Assembly (NCBI RefSeq): GCF_002368295.1
Contig: NZ_AP018248.1
Span: 1,398,477-1,462,476, forward strand
Direction of reading: 5' to 3'
DNA: 64,000 nt
Source of the DNA: Tolypothrix tenuis PCC 7101
Lineage (GTDB): Bacteria; Cyanobacteriota; Cyanobacteriia; Cyanobacteriales; Nostocaceae
Part shown: positions 44,419 through 53,613 of the stretch, piece after piece
Layout: each line of letters begins with the position of its first letter
Position numbering within the stretch: position 1 is the stretch's first letter
Translations under genes and position numbers: made by a program
The notes under the pieces: model-generated
Told to the model about the DNA's origin: nothing
What the model saw: only the letters and a program-made list of their open reading frames with translations
Databases searched by the model: none

Positions 44419-45217
44419 AGTCCCCAATCCCCAGTCCCTTCTACCGGGCACTTTTTTTCATCGTATGAGTCTGAATACTTATCCCGTAATCACGCTCACC
44501 AACCCTAAAATATCAGGGTGTGCTGCAAAACCTTTGTAGCATGGTGTTCACAGAAATCAACATCTTCACCTAGCTGGTGGTTTTTTGTCAGGTGTTGGTA
44601 ATATTTTAAACATTTTTTAAGATTACCAACTGTAATTATCCGGAATATTTACTAAATTCCGGTAATGCAATAGTACGGGGTGTAGTTAGAGTAACGAATT
44701 CTATCTGGAAACGCTGTCCACCGAAAGGGAGACCTGCCATGCTGGAAAAACTTGTGCAAGCCGCCATCATAACTTTCATACTCCACCTAATAGCAGGAAT
44801 TAACCCAAATACTAGAGTTGAGACAAAAGCAGCCATGCCTATGTCGGAAACACCAGCTTCAATTGTCAGCTTACTGTTTCCCTCTGGGCGCTAAGAAGAT
44901 TTTGTGAATTACTAAGTACTGGTTTCGCATTCTCTACACTTTTTGCTTCTTGACTTCAGTCACTACTATTACTGCTATACAGTTACCCCTTTAACCAATC
45001 TCGCTAATGCTGGATATTGTTAAAGGGGTAATTTGTCTTTATCCATAATTGTTGGCTTGCGAGTGTAATAGTATTTTCCGATACAGTTTCGCAATCATAA
45101 TTTATAGAGCGATCGCACTACAATCAGCTTGCAAGATTTTGAGGATGAATGTTGTTTTTTCACTCAGGCTTTTGAACGATAGACTGAGCAAAGAAGGCAA
45201 CTCACTCCCATCCGATC
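44419..45217. other. Spacer between the IS982 relic and the DUF255 gene
   Basis: About 800 bases. Heptamer units (CCCCAATCCCCAGTC type) lie at 44419-44441. A minus-strand frame at 44636-44836 is listed separately with low confidence. The remaining bases up to 45217 contain one HIP1 octamer near 45110 and no other gene. Confidence 0.45.
44636..44836 (-). CDS. Possible small hypothetical protein or gene fragment
   Basis: A 66-codon frame from an ATG. It reads as protein-like: one hydrophobic segment (AAFVSTLVFGLIPAIRW), then GGQRFQIEFVTLTTPRTIALPEF. The open frame continues about 18 codons upstream of the ATG (PEGNSKLTIEAGVSDIG) with similar character but no start codon, which suggests either an unusual start or a truncated older gene. 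The family is not recognised. Confidence 0.35.
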   Translation of the reverse strand: MAAFVSTLVFGLIPAIRWSMKVMMAACTSFSSMAGLPFGGQRFQIEFVTLTTPRTIALPEFSKYSG

Positions 45218-47296
45218 ATGACTAATCGTCTTGTTGAAGCTAAGAGTCTCTATCTCCGCAAACACGCTGAGAACCCTATTGATTGGTGGTCTTGGTGTGA
45301 TGAAGCACTAGCAACTGCAAAGGAAAAGAATCTACCTATCTTTCTTTCTATTGGCTACTCTAGTTGTCACTGGTGTACTGTCATGGAAGGTGAGGCTTTT
45401 TCTGACCTAGCTATTGCTGAGTACATGAATGCTAATTTCCTCCCCATCAAAGTAGATAGGGAAGAAAGACCAGATATCGATAGCATTTATATGCAAGCTT
45501 TACAAATGATGAGTGGTCAGGGAGGATGGCCATTAAATGCATTTCTCTCTCCCGATGATTTAGTGCCGTTTTACGCTGGTACTTATTTCCCTTTAGAACC
45601 GCGTTATGGTCGTCCGGGGTTTTTGCAAGTTTTACAAGCGATTCGGCGCTACTACGATACAGAAAAAAATGATTTACAGCAACGCAAAGCTGTAATTACG
45701 GAAGCCCTCCTGACTTCGACTGTGTTGCAAGATGGTACAGGTGGGGATGTTGCAGAAAATGAATTACTCCGCAAAGGTTGGGAAACTTGCACTGCAATAA
45801 TTACCCCAAACCCATCTGGGAATAGTTTCCCGATGATTCCCTATGGGGAATTAGCACTGCGTTTAAATCGGTTAAATTTTCCATCACGGTATGATGGCGC
45901 ACAAGTTGTTACTCAACGTGGGCTAGATTTAGCACTGGGAGGTATTTTTGACCATGTGGCTGGTGGTTTTCACCGTTATACTGTTGACTCTACGTGGACA
46001 GTACCGCATTTTGAAAAGATGCTCTACGACAATGGTCAGATTGTGGAGTATTTAGCGAATTTGTGGAGTGCAGGAGTAGAAGAACCAGCATTTGAGCGAG
46101 CGATCGCTAAAACTGTACAATGGCTCACAAGGGAAATGACTGCTCCTGAAGGTTATTTCTACGCCGCCCAAGATGCTGATAGTTTCACCAACTCCACCGC
46201 CATAGAACCAGAGGAAGGTGCGTTTTACGTTTGGAGTTACGGTGAACTAGAAGAACTACTGACAAATGAGGAACTCACGGAATTACAACAGGAATTTACA
46301 GTTAGCGCTAATGGTAACTTTGAAGGGCAGATTGTGTTGCAACGGCGACATCCAGGGAAACTGAGTGACACCTTAGAAATCGCTCTACATAAGTTATTTA
46401 CGGCTAGATACGGTGTAAATGCTGAATCATTAGATACTTTTCCCCCTGCACGCGATAACTTAGAAGCCAAAACTACCAACTGGCCGGGACGCATTCCCTC
46501 AGTCACAGATACAAAGATGATTGTGGCGTGGAATAGCTTAATGATTTCTGGTTTAGCAAGGGCTGCGGGAGTATTTCAACAAGCATCATATTTGGAAATA
46601 GCAGCAAAAGCGGCAAACTTCATTCTGGTGCATCAGTTCGTTGATGGGCGGTTTCACCGACTGAATTATGAAAATCAACCCCATCTGTTAGCGCAGTCTG
46701 AAGATTACGCGTTTTTTATTAAAGCGCTACTAGATTTACACCAAGCTTCTTTGGGAATGGGAAATGTATCTTCCCCCACATTTTGGTTAGAAAAAGCGAT
46801 CACACTGCAAGATGAATTCAACGAATTCCTCTGGAGTTTAGAATTAGGTGGCTACTACAACGCCGCAATTGATGCGAGTCAAGATTTAATTGTCCGCGAA
46901 CGCAGTTATGCAGATAATGCTACACCCTCAGCCAACGGTATTGCGATCGCTAATCTTGTGCGTCTCACTTTACTTACTGATAATCTGGATTATCTAAATT
47001 TAGCTGAACAAGGTTTAAAAGCTTTTCGGAGTGTGATGAGTAGTGCTACTCAAGCTTGTCCCAGTTTATTTACAGCTTTAGATTGGTATCGCAATTCTAC
47101 TTTGATTCGCACTACCAATACTGAACATATCAAGTCTTTAATTCCCAAGCATTTGCCTACAGTGGTGTTTGCCGCAGTATCAAATTTGCCAGAAAACAGT
47201 ATTGGCTTAGTTTGCCAAGGTTTGAAATGCCTTGCACCAGCAGAAAGCGTAGAACAAATGTGGCAACAAGTGCAGCAGAGTCAGAGTAGGGGATAG
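45218..47296 (+). CDS. Thioredoxin-fold DUF255 (YyaL/SSP411) family protein
   Basis: A 692-residue protein. Residues 1-165 form a thioredoxin-like domain with the CxxC motif in GYSSCHWCTVMEGEAF, beginning LVEAKSLYLRKHAENPIDW. The rest is an (alpha/alpha) barrel resembling sugar epimerases and N-acyl-glucosamine epimerase (FDHVAGGFHRYTVDSTW, VPHFEKMLYDNGQIVEYLA, YAAQDADSF). The family is widespread (SPATA20 in animals) with unknown chemistry. A long heptamer repeat array follows its stop. Confidence 0.9.
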   Translation: MTNRLVEAKSLYLRKHAENPIDWWSWCDEALATAKEKNLPIFLSIGYSSCHWCTVMEGEAFSDLAIAEYMNANFLPIKVDREERPDIDSIYMQALQMMSGQGGWPLNAFLSPDDLVPFYAGTYFPLEPRYGRPGFLQVLQAIRRYYDTEKNDLQQRKAVITEALLTSTVLQDGTGGDVAENELLRKGWETCTAIITPNPSGNSFPMIPYGELALRLNRLNFPSRYDGAQVVTQRGLDLALGGIFDHVAGGFHRYTVDSTWTVPHFEKMLYDNGQIVEYLANLWSAGVEEPAFERAIAKTVQWLTREMTAPEGYFYAAQDADSFTNSTAIEPEEGAFYVWSYGELEELLTNEELTELQQEFTVSANGNFEGQIVLQRRHPGKLSDTLEIALHKLFTARYGVNAESLDTFPPARDNLEAKTTNWPGRIPSVTDTKMIVAWNSLMISGLARAAGVFQQASYLEIAAKAANFILVHQFVDGRFHRLNYENQPHLLAQSEDYAFFIKALLDLHQASLGMGNVSSPTFWLEKAITLQDEFNEFLWSLELGGYYNAAIDASQDLIVRERSYADNATPSANGIAIANLVRLTLLTDNLDYLNLAEQGLKAFRSVMSSATQACPSLFTALDWYRNSTLIRTTNTEHIKSLIPKHLPTVVFAAVSNLPENSIGLVCQGLKCLAPAESVEQMWQQVQQSQSRG

Positions 47297-47362
47297 GGAT
47301 AAGGGAGATGAGGAGGATGAGGGAGAAAAGGCGACAAGGGGACAAGGGGACAAGGAGAAAGC

Positions 47363-47490
47363 CCAATTACCAATTACCAATTACCAATTACCCATTACCA
47401 ATTACCCATTACCAATTACCCATTACCAATTACCCATTACCCATTACCCATTACCCATTACCAAATGCCCCATGCCCCATGCCCCATGCC
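47363..47490. repeat. Long heptamer array, about 18 units
   Basis: Seven-base units run without break: CAATTAC, then CCATTAC, then CCATGCC, changing type towards the right end. It covers the spacer after the DUF255 gene and extends over the start codon of mobA. This is the largest array in the window. Confidence 0.85.
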
Positions 47491-48152
47491 CAAACACCAA
47501 ATTAACAGCAATTGTGCTTGCGGGTGGTCAAAGTTCGCGGATGGGTGAGGATAAAGCCTTGCTCAAAATTCAAGGAATACCTTTGTTAGAGAGTGTTTGT
47601 ACCATTGCTCAAGCTTGCGCTGATACCGTTTATATAGTTACTCCCTGGCCAGAACGCTATCAACACTTGCTTCTCCCTGATTGTAAATTTATCCAAGAAT
47701 CCCCCTCATCCCCAGTCCCCAGTCCCCAGTCCCCAATCCCCAGTCCCCAATCCCCAGTACCCAATCCCCAGTCCCCAATCCCTAATCCCCAACCCCACGG
47801 CCCCTTAGTCGGATTCGCCCAAGGACTAGCGCAGGTGCAAACAGATTGGGTGTTGTTGCTGGCTTGCGATTTACCTAAGTTAAGGGTTGAGGCGTTGCAA
47901 GAGTGGATAGCTAGATTAGATACTGTGGGAGATGATGCGATCGCAGCTTTGGCTCATCATGCTAAAGGATGGGAACCTCTGTGTGGTTTTTATCGCCAAA
48001 GATGTTTACCACAACTCTTAGAGTTTATCAATCAAGGTGGGCGTTCATTTCAACAGTGGTTGAAGCAAAATTCTGTGCAAGTTTTGCCTTTGCTGGAACC
48101 AGAAATGCTGTTTAACTGTAATACTCCAGAAGATGTGTGGAAAGTTAACTAA
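47472..48152 (+). CDS. mobA: Molybdenum cofactor guanylyltransferase MobA with in-frame repeat insert
   Basis: A 226-residue protein adding GMP to molybdopterin. The nucleotide loop LAGGQSSRMGEDKALLKIQG (residues about 17-36) is typical; the later GPLVGFAQGL and LLACDLPKL are also family motifs. Two odd features: the start ATG and first residues (MPHAPCP) come from a heptamer array, and residues about 76-107 (SPVPSPQSPIP, then NPQSPVP-like units) are encoded by another heptamer run at 47700-47796. Three heptamers make 21 bases, so the array codes a seven-residue period without breaking the frame. The insert falls in a surface loop before GPLVG, so the enzyme may still work. Confidence 0.88.
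   Translation: MPHAPCPNTKLTAIVLAGGQSSRMGEDKALLKIQGIPLLESVCTIAQACADTVYIVTPWPERYQHLLLPDCKFIQESPSSPVPSPQSPIPSPQSPVPNPQSPIPNPQPHGPLVGFAQGLAQVQTDWVLLLACDLPKLRVEALQEWIARLDTVGDDAIAALAHHAKGWEPLCGFYRQRCLPQLLEFINQGGRSFQQWLKQNSVQVLPLLEPEMLFNCNTPEDVWKVN
47700..47796 (+). repeat. Heptamer array inside the mobA reading frame
   Basis: About 14 units of the CCCCAGT/CCCCAAT type, the same as spacer arrays elsewhere in the window. It is translated as Ser-Pro-Gln/Ile/Val-Pro repeats in MobA. Confidence 0.85.
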
Positions 48153-48901
48153 ATTCCCATGTGCGTGATAGCTGCTTCTTTGTTCCCGCACTCTTGATGA
48201 ATGTGAAGTATAAAGTATAAAAATTTCTACCTTCGATAGCAGAAATCAAGACTTGATGAAGTATTTTTTTAAGTAAAATAATTTACTATAAACTATCTAT
48301 GATTTCTAAATATTTGTTCTTGTATGAACAATATTTTAACTACTTATTAACCTATATTAAATATAGTATTTCTCAATAAACCTTGTATAGTTACTGGCGA
48401 GTAGCACTGTCACACCTGATTCAGGATTTTTGGCTAGTGTTATTACTCGTCTTTTTTTATTTATACTAAAATGTATAATACATTACAGAAATATTGAGAA
48501 TATGTTGATTGCTTCTGTCTTAATTTATAAGATATATAATTTGTATCTATAGATTTCATTGAATTTTACATAGTAAATTTTAGGATACTCATCAAATTTA
48601 AATTTAAAATTATTTACTAATATCAATTTAAAAAAAGAATGCGACAGACTGTAGGGGCAAGATATTGCCTTGTCCTCTAGAATATTCTTGATGTGTCGCA
48701 AACATTATTTGATTTGGTAGAAGTTATTTAAACACCAATAGGACTTATGTAACTGGCACAGTGATACTCTGGCATAAGAGTCAAGGGTCAAGGGTCAAAA
48801 ATTTAGGTTTTTTGGACTCTTGACATTTGACCCTTGACAAACATCAACGAAAACAATATGACACTTGCGTAAGTCCTAACCAATATAATTACTAAGGATT
48901 C
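48153..48901. other. Spacer with a MITE before the binding-protein gene
   Basis: About 750 AT-rich bases. It contains an imperfect hairpin near 48653-48678 (AGGGGCAAG type) and a MITE at 48739-48879, listed separately. No gene is seen. Confidence 0.5.
48739..48879. mobile_element. MITE of IS630/Tc1 type, copy 1
   Basis: About 140 bases. The ends GGACTTATGTAA (left) and TTGCGTAAGTCC (right) are inverted repeats, each flanked by TA, the target of IS630-type elements. Inside, GTCAAGGGTCAA and TTGACCCTTGAC are a perfect 12-base inverted repeat. No coding capacity. A related element lies at 62405-62595. Confidence 0.7.
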
Positions 48902-49804
48902 ATGATGCTTCGTCGTTGGATATTATCTACTTTAGCAATTTTGCTAAGTATCTTTTTGTTTGCTTGCAATTCTGCAAATATTCAGCAGCCATTGGATAAA
49001 TCAACTGCTAACTCTAATTCTCAAGCGTTAGCAAAAGTATCAGCAAAAAGAGTTGTGGCGCTATCTTCATTATCTGCTGATATTATTTATCAACTTGATA
49101 AAACTAAATTAGTAGGTATTACTGGTAGCAAATTATTTAAAGATAACCCCAATTTTGCTAATATCCCCCGTGTGAGTGAAGGTCAAACTCCTCCTAATTT
49201 AGAAAAAATTATCGCTTTACAGCCAGATTTAGTAATTGGTGCAGAAGGCTTTTCTAATCAGCCGATTGAGAAACTCAAGCAACTGGGAATTTCTACTATT
49301 CTCACCCAAGTTAATAGTTGGGAATCTCTAGAAAAATTGACACAAAAACTTGCTGAGTTAATTGATGTAGATCCTCAGCCTTTATTAAATCGCTACCAAA
49401 GCTTTTTAGCAGATAAACCAACTCATAACCCTTCAACTTTGGTGCTTGTTAGCCGTCAACCAATTCTTGCTCCTAATAAAAATAGTTGGGCTGGAGATTT
49501 ACTCGCTAAATTTGATGCTAAAAACTTAGTTGCAGACTTTCAGGGTAAAAGTCCTATTGGTGGGTATGTGACGCTTTCGGCTGAAAAAGTTTTGGAGGCA
49601 AATCCAGATGTTTTAATTGTTGTTAATAGTACAGACCCTCAACTTTTAAATTCTTTGAAAAAAGAAGCTTTTTGGCAGCAATTACAAGCAACTAAAAATA
49701 ATCGAGTGTATAGTTTTGATTATTATGGTTTGGTCAATCCTGGCAGTATAGATGCAATTCAAAAAGCTTGTCAGAAACTCACACAAGTTTTATCTTCATC
49801 ATGA
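48902..49804 (+). CDS. Periplasmic metal/siderophore-binding lipoprotein (FecB/BtuF-like)
   Basis: A 300-residue lipoprotein with lipobox LSIFLFAC (Cys about 22). The mature part shows the two-lobe binding fold of the TroA/FecB class: KRVVALSSLSADIIYQLDKTKLVG, NLEKIIALQPDLVIGAEG, ISTILTQVNSWESLEKLTQKLAELI, and VLEANPDVLIVVNS. It would bind iron-siderophore, haem or cobalamin and hand it to an ABC importer, but no permease or ATPase is adjacent. It converges with the FTR1 iron permease gene, suggesting iron. A MITE lies upstream. Confidence 0.82.
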   Translation: MMLRRWILSTLAILLSIFLFACNSANIQQPLDKSTANSNSQALAKVSAKRVVALSSLSADIIYQLDKTKLVGITGSKLFKDNPNFANIPRVSEGQTPPNLEKIIALQPDLVIGAEGFSNQPIEKLKQLGISTILTQVNSWESLEKLTQKLAELIDVDPQPLLNRYQSFLADKPTHNPSTLVLVSRQPILAPNKNSWAGDLLAKFDAKNLVADFQGKSPIGGYVTLSAEKVLEANPDVLIVVNSTDPQLLNSLKKEAFWQQLQATKNNRVYSFDYYGLVNPGSIDAIQKACQKLTQVLSSS

Positions 49805-49846
49805 ATTATTAATGGTGCGTTATGCTGAAAATAACGCACCCTAATT

Positions 49847-50794
49847 TTATTGTACAGAGCGCAAATTCTTAGTAGCTTGATCAGAAGAATTACCTGTGAT
49901 ACTGCGGAAGTAAAGACCACCAACTGTCAACAAAAATGTTAAATAGCCTACTGCTTGCACAAGATAGAGATTATCTCTATAGCCAAACAAAGACTTGATA
50001 ATAATGCCGGGGAATTGTTCATCGGGCAAGATTTTAGAAGTATTTAAAACCATTGGTCCTAAAATGCAAGAGTGAATTTTAGTAAAGCGCTCGTAGTAAA
50101 AACAAAAGCTTTCTGTAGCGCGGCTACTGAGTGCTAAATTAGCAACGCCATCGTCAAAATGTTTCAACGCAGAAACTACTAATCCTGCAACTATCAAAAC
50201 TAATAAAACGCCCATAACTTGGAAAAATTGGCGAATATTAATTTTGACACCCCATTTAAACAAGAGTACACCAATCACTACTGCTGATAATAAACCACCA
50301 ATGGCACCCAACGCAGGCATAAATCCTTGTTGAAAATTAGCAGCAATAAATAAAACAGTTTCAAAACCTTCGCGAATTACTGCAATTAAAATTAATGTAA
50401 AAACACCCCAACCTGCATTTGAGTTTTGTGTTAGCGCTTCGGTAACCGCACCCTCAACTGTCGCTTTCATAAATCTGGCTTGTTTCGTCATCCAGATTAG
50501 CATCCAACTGAGCATGACTATTGCCAAAACACTAAAAGTGCCTTCCATTATTGGCTCAACTACCGAAGTATATTGAGGATTAATTGCGCCTAAGATTTGA
50601 ATTAACCAAGTAAAAATTACACCTATAAGCGCGCTTAAAACAACACCAACACCAACACCCGCATATACCCAAGAATTGAGTCGAGATTGTTTGGCTTTTT
50701 TCAGCAAAGCCAGCACAATTCCCACTACGAGAGCAGCTTCTACTCCTTCTCTGAGCGTAATTACAAAAGTAGGTAAGGCAGTACTAAAATTCAT
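49847..50794 (-). CDS. FTR1 family iron permease
   Basis: A 315-residue membrane protein with seven or so helices. Both iron-binding REGxE motifs are present: ITLREGVEAALVVGIVLALL near the N-terminus, and LIAVIREGFETVLFIAANF in the middle. This is the EfeU/Ftr1 permease, which moves iron after oxidation of Fe2+ to Fe3+ by a partner oxidase. A multicopper oxidase gene lies at the far end of the same-strand gene group (54319-55308), and a ferritin-like gene lies 126 bases upstream. The middle cytoplasmic/periplasmic loop (KHFDDGVANLALSSRATES) is long. Confidence 0.92.
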   Translation of the reverse strand: MNFSTALPTFVITLREGVEAALVVGIVLALLKKAKQSRLNSWVYAGVGVGVVLSALIGVIFTWLIQILGAINPQYTSVVEPIMEGTFSVLAIVMLSWMLIWMTKQARFMKATVEGAVTEALTQNSNAGWGVFTLILIAVIREGFETVLFIAANFQQGFMPALGAIGGLLSAVVIGVLLFKWGVKINIRQFFQVMGVLLVLIVAGLVVSALKHFDDGVANLALSSRATESFCFYYERFTKIHSCILGPMVLNTSKILPDEQFPGIIIKSLFGYRDNLYLVQAVGYLTFLLTVGGLYFRSITGNSSDQATKNLRSVQ

Positions 50795-50920
50795 TATTTG
50801 TCCTTTGTCCTCTCTTACAAAGTTCTGATCGCCGGAAGCCGGCGCTCCGACTTTGCGCTTCGTCCTTCGTCATTAGTCATTAGTCTTTAGCAATAACTAG
50901 TGACTAATGACTAACGACAA

Positions 50921-51355
50921 TTAACTAAAATCGCGTAACATTTTTTTCAATTCAAGATTATGCATCTCTTCTTGACCAATCATGCCACGGGCAAACTCTT
51001 CTAAATAAATGCTGGCATTTGTGACAGTATCTAAAAGAGCCTTATATAAATCTAGCGCTTTCTTTTCGTGGGATAAGCTTTCTGCCAAGATATCTTTGAC
51101 TGAATGCTTGTAGGTTTCTTCCATTGGGGCGATTTTCAATGAAGGATGTCCATCTAAACCCGTCAGAATTTCTCCTACTTGTTGAGCATGAAGTAACGAT
51201 TCACTAGCTTGTGCTTTGAAAAAAGCCACGATTGGTAGGCGATTAGGGCCAGTTACCATCAGGGAATAATGTGTATAACGCACTACTCCTGCTAGTTCAA
51301 ATTCCATGATGGCGTTGAGTAGATCAATGGTCTTTTTTTGGTCAAGTTCTTGCAT
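50921..51355 (-). CDS. Bacterioferritin-like ferritin
   Basis: A 144-residue four-helix protein. Ferroxidase ligand positions are visible: Glu in FELAGVVRYTHYS, ESLLHAQQVGE with Glu and His, and the later LSHEKKALDLY and GQEEMHNLEL. It should store iron as a mineral core. Length is slightly shorter than typical Bfr. It lies between the FTR1 permease and the helix-hairpin-helix lipoprotein genes, all on the minus strand, which supports an iron-handling operon. Confidence 0.88.
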   Translation of the reverse strand: MQELDQKKTIDLLNAIMEFELAGVVRYTHYSLMVTGPNRLPIVAFFKAQASESLLHAQQVGEILTGLDGHPSLKIAPMEETYKHSVKDILAESLSHEKKALDLYKALLDTVTNASIYLEEFARGMIGQEEMHNLELKKMLRDFS

Positions 51356-51529
51356 CAGTTGTTAATTTCAGCAAAGGTTACGAATGTAGAGTAATGAGAA
51401 ATGAGTTAGAAGTTATACTTTTTTGAAGTGTTAAAAGTTGAAACGAGCTTCACTTTTAACTTCTAAATATTTCCTCACTATTCACTCATTTTAAACTCGT
51501 CTATCTACATCTCCAATCCGGCAGAATTG

Positions 51530-52570
51530 CTATTGTTGTGCTTGGGTGCTAGTTTTGTCAATTACTATTTGCGAGTTTTGCTCAATGGTTTTGATTAGCT
51601 TGGTGACATCTTCAGGCGTTTTCACTGGGTTTGCTGGTGGGATAGCTGCGGGCCAAACTTTGACTAAGTCAGCAAAACTTGCTTCTATTGCTTTATTGGC
51701 TTCCGGGCTGGTTTGGGTTACCTGGCTAGCAATGCTCTTATATAAGTCATTAGCGTAGACGACAAAGCCACGAGAATCTTGATATTCGATTGCAGCTGCT
51801 ATTTTACCGTTAGCGATCGCAGCTCCATATTCTGAGTTAGCTGCATCCAATAAGCCATTAATTACCTGGAGTACGAATCCTGGCTTGGAACGTTGCGCTT
51901 CTGGTAAAGTTGCGATCGCGCCATCTACGGCTTGCACAGAAGTAGTAAAATCTGTTTTCAGTTTGGGATTTTTGGGATTAGATTTGACTAAATCTTGCAA
52001 ACTCACCAAAGTAGTCTTAAATTCTTTGACCTTGCGTTCGTTTAATTGCTCTTCCACATCAACATAAATTTCCTCAACTGGATGTCCAATATGAGGTTCA
52101 GCCTGTTTAGGTTGATTTTGATCTAAAAGTTCTTTTGCTACTAAAAGATGTCCCTTCATTAACCCCAATTTGGTCATGTAATCAACATCTTTCGCCTCAC
52201 CTGTGAGTACGACTTCTTGCACAGTTACCATATCTTTGATCTGGTCAAACTGTTCTTGAGTAATTACCTTTTTGCTTACCAAATCCTCTGGAGTTGCATA
52301 GGGACGGCTGGCTTGAATTTTGTTTGATAACGCCGGCACCCCTAGCTTGGCTTCAAACTTATCTAACTCAGACAAGATAGCAGTATTGATATTAATTTTT
52401 GTTTTGCTACCGTGATTGCTATGGCTTCCTGCTTCCGTAACTTGGGTAGTGGAGCTAGTTGCAACTGGTGCGGGTGCATTACTAGCAGTTGGCGTAGTAT
52501 TATTACAAGAACTGAGAGAAACGATAGCACAAGCAGAAATAGCCAAGCAGAGATAGCGGAATTTAATCAT
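51530..52570 (-). CDS. Helix-hairpin-helix lipoprotein, possible iron-uptake partner
   Basis: A 346-residue lipoprotein with lipobox CAIVSLSSC (Cys about 22). A Ser/Thr/Ala-rich linker follows. Residues about 58-118 form a ComEA-like helix-hairpin-helix unit (KININTAILSELDKFEAKLG, RPYATPEDLVSKKVITQEQF). The remaining helical part (about 120-340) has GHPVEEIYVDVEEQL and alternates long helices; the layout recalls the EfeO/imelysin type, but I see no firm motif. Context between ferritin-like and oxidase-group genes suggests a periplasmic role in iron binding. The function is not established. Confidence 0.72.
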   Translation of the reverse strand: MIKFRYLCLAISACAIVSLSSCNNTTPTASNAPAPVATSSTTQVTEAGSHSNHGSKTKININTAILSELDKFEAKLGVPALSNKIQASRPYATPEDLVSKKVITQEQFDQIKDMVTVQEVVLTGEAKDVDYMTKLGLMKGHLLVAKELLDQNQPKQAEPHIGHPVEEIYVDVEEQLNERKVKEFKTTLVSLQDLVKSNPKNPKLKTDFTTSVQAVDGAIATLPEAQRSKPGFVLQVINGLLDAANSEYGAAIANGKIAAAIEYQDSRGFVVYANDLYKSIASQVTQTSPEANKAIEASFADLVKVWPAAIPPANPVKTPEDVTKLIKTIEQNSQIVIDKTSTQAQQ

Positions 52571-52872
52571 TGTTGCTCCTCAAAAGTTTTCCAGCCGATA
52601 ATTTAATGAGTTCCAGGGTTTATCAAAATCTATTGATAGTATTTTTTATTAGGTATTATTTTGATTTATCACAAATGCAATCTTTTATCAACTAACAGAC
52701 AAGATTGCGATTGTATTTTAAGGGTTTTTACAGCTTTGATTGGTAATTTTTCTCGCCAATGCAATGTATTATGGGGTTTCCCAGGTAAAAGCCTGGGAAT
52801 GCTAAAATTAAAACACAAGAAAATCTAATCAGACTCCGTATTAGCTATCATTCTTGATGCTGTATGGGGTCT
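52571..52872. other. Spacer within the iron gene group
   Basis: About 300 AT-rich bases between the small membrane-protein genes and the lipoprotein gene, all minus-strand. It probably holds a separate promoter for the lipoprotein-ferritin-FTR1 part. AT-rich patches could be Fur sites but none is clear. Confidence 0.4.
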
Positions 52873-53067
52873 TTACTTTACAGAATTATGGGCAATATGT
52901 CCGTCTAATTGCAAAGATTTGACGTGATAACCTTGGAATTTTGGCTTTTGACTCACGCGAATCATTGCTGTGGGATAAGTAGCAGCTAATAGGCTAAAAA
53001 CTCCCACCAACATCCAAATATATTTGTGCATTTCTCGGCGGGAAATCCGGCTTTTTTGTGTTTCCAT
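52873..53067 (-). CDS. Small single-helix membrane protein
   Basis: A 64-residue protein with a basic N-terminus (SRISRREMHK) and one membrane helix (YIWMLVGVFSLLAATYPTAMI), then a short polar tail with several His. It starts 25 bases after the previous gene, so it belongs to the same operon as the two membrane proteins and the oxidase. The family is not recognised. Confidence 0.65.
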   Translation of the reverse strand: METQKSRISRREMHKYIWMLVGVFSLLAATYPTAMIRVSQKPKFQGYHVKSLQLDGHIAHNSVK

Positions 53068-53092
53068 AACTTCAAGTTTCCTTAACTTGTAA

Positions 53093-53566
53093 TTAACTCA
53101 ACGGTAGGTAGGGAAATAAGGGATGCCAACTCATAGCAGCAGCAGCAATAATTAAGGTAGACATCCAAAAAAATATGGTTCTGGGTTGAATTTTCTTGTT
53201 ATTCCATAACACAGAAAGAATAAACCAACTCACCAGCCAGGCTATCAACAACATTGTTTCTTTGCCTGTATAACTACCAATATTTCCCCATAATTTGCTG
53301 GGGTTATGACTTCCTGGTATCCAACTACCAAGATTCCAAACCATATTTTCGATATCTTTCGAGGTATCAGATAAGTGATGAGTAACCATCATCGTAAAAC
53401 ATCCAATACCCACACTTAAAAAAGCTGCTGCTGCTGGCCCATAAACTGTTGGGGGATTATTTGAACCTGCAGCTAAAATTCTGGGAAAACCTTTTAATGT
53501 TTCCCAAATTTGACTGTATAAAGGTTCAGATTGTAATTCCTGGCTACGATATCTTGTTCTACTCAT
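53093..53566 (-). CDS. Hypothetical membrane protein of the multicopper oxidase operon
   Basis: A 157-residue protein with three membrane helices (about 43-62, 103-120 and 131-150). A conserved-looking THHLSDTSKDIENMVWNLG follows the first helix. A His pair near the membrane surface could bind haem or metal. The gene lies 47 bases after the next-upstream membrane protein gene. I do not recognise the family. Confidence 0.68.
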   Translation of the reverse strand: MSRTRYRSQELQSEPLYSQIWETLKGFPRILAAGSNNPPTVYGPAAAAFLSVGIGCFTMMVTHHLSDTSKDIENMVWNLGSWIPGSHNPSKLWGNIGSYTGKETMLLIAWLVSWFILSVLWNNKKIQPRTIFFWMSTLIIAAAAMSWHPLFPYLPLS

Positions 53567-53613
53567 TTAACCATCCTTAACGTCAATCATTGATTGCATC
53601 TTGGTACTTGCTT

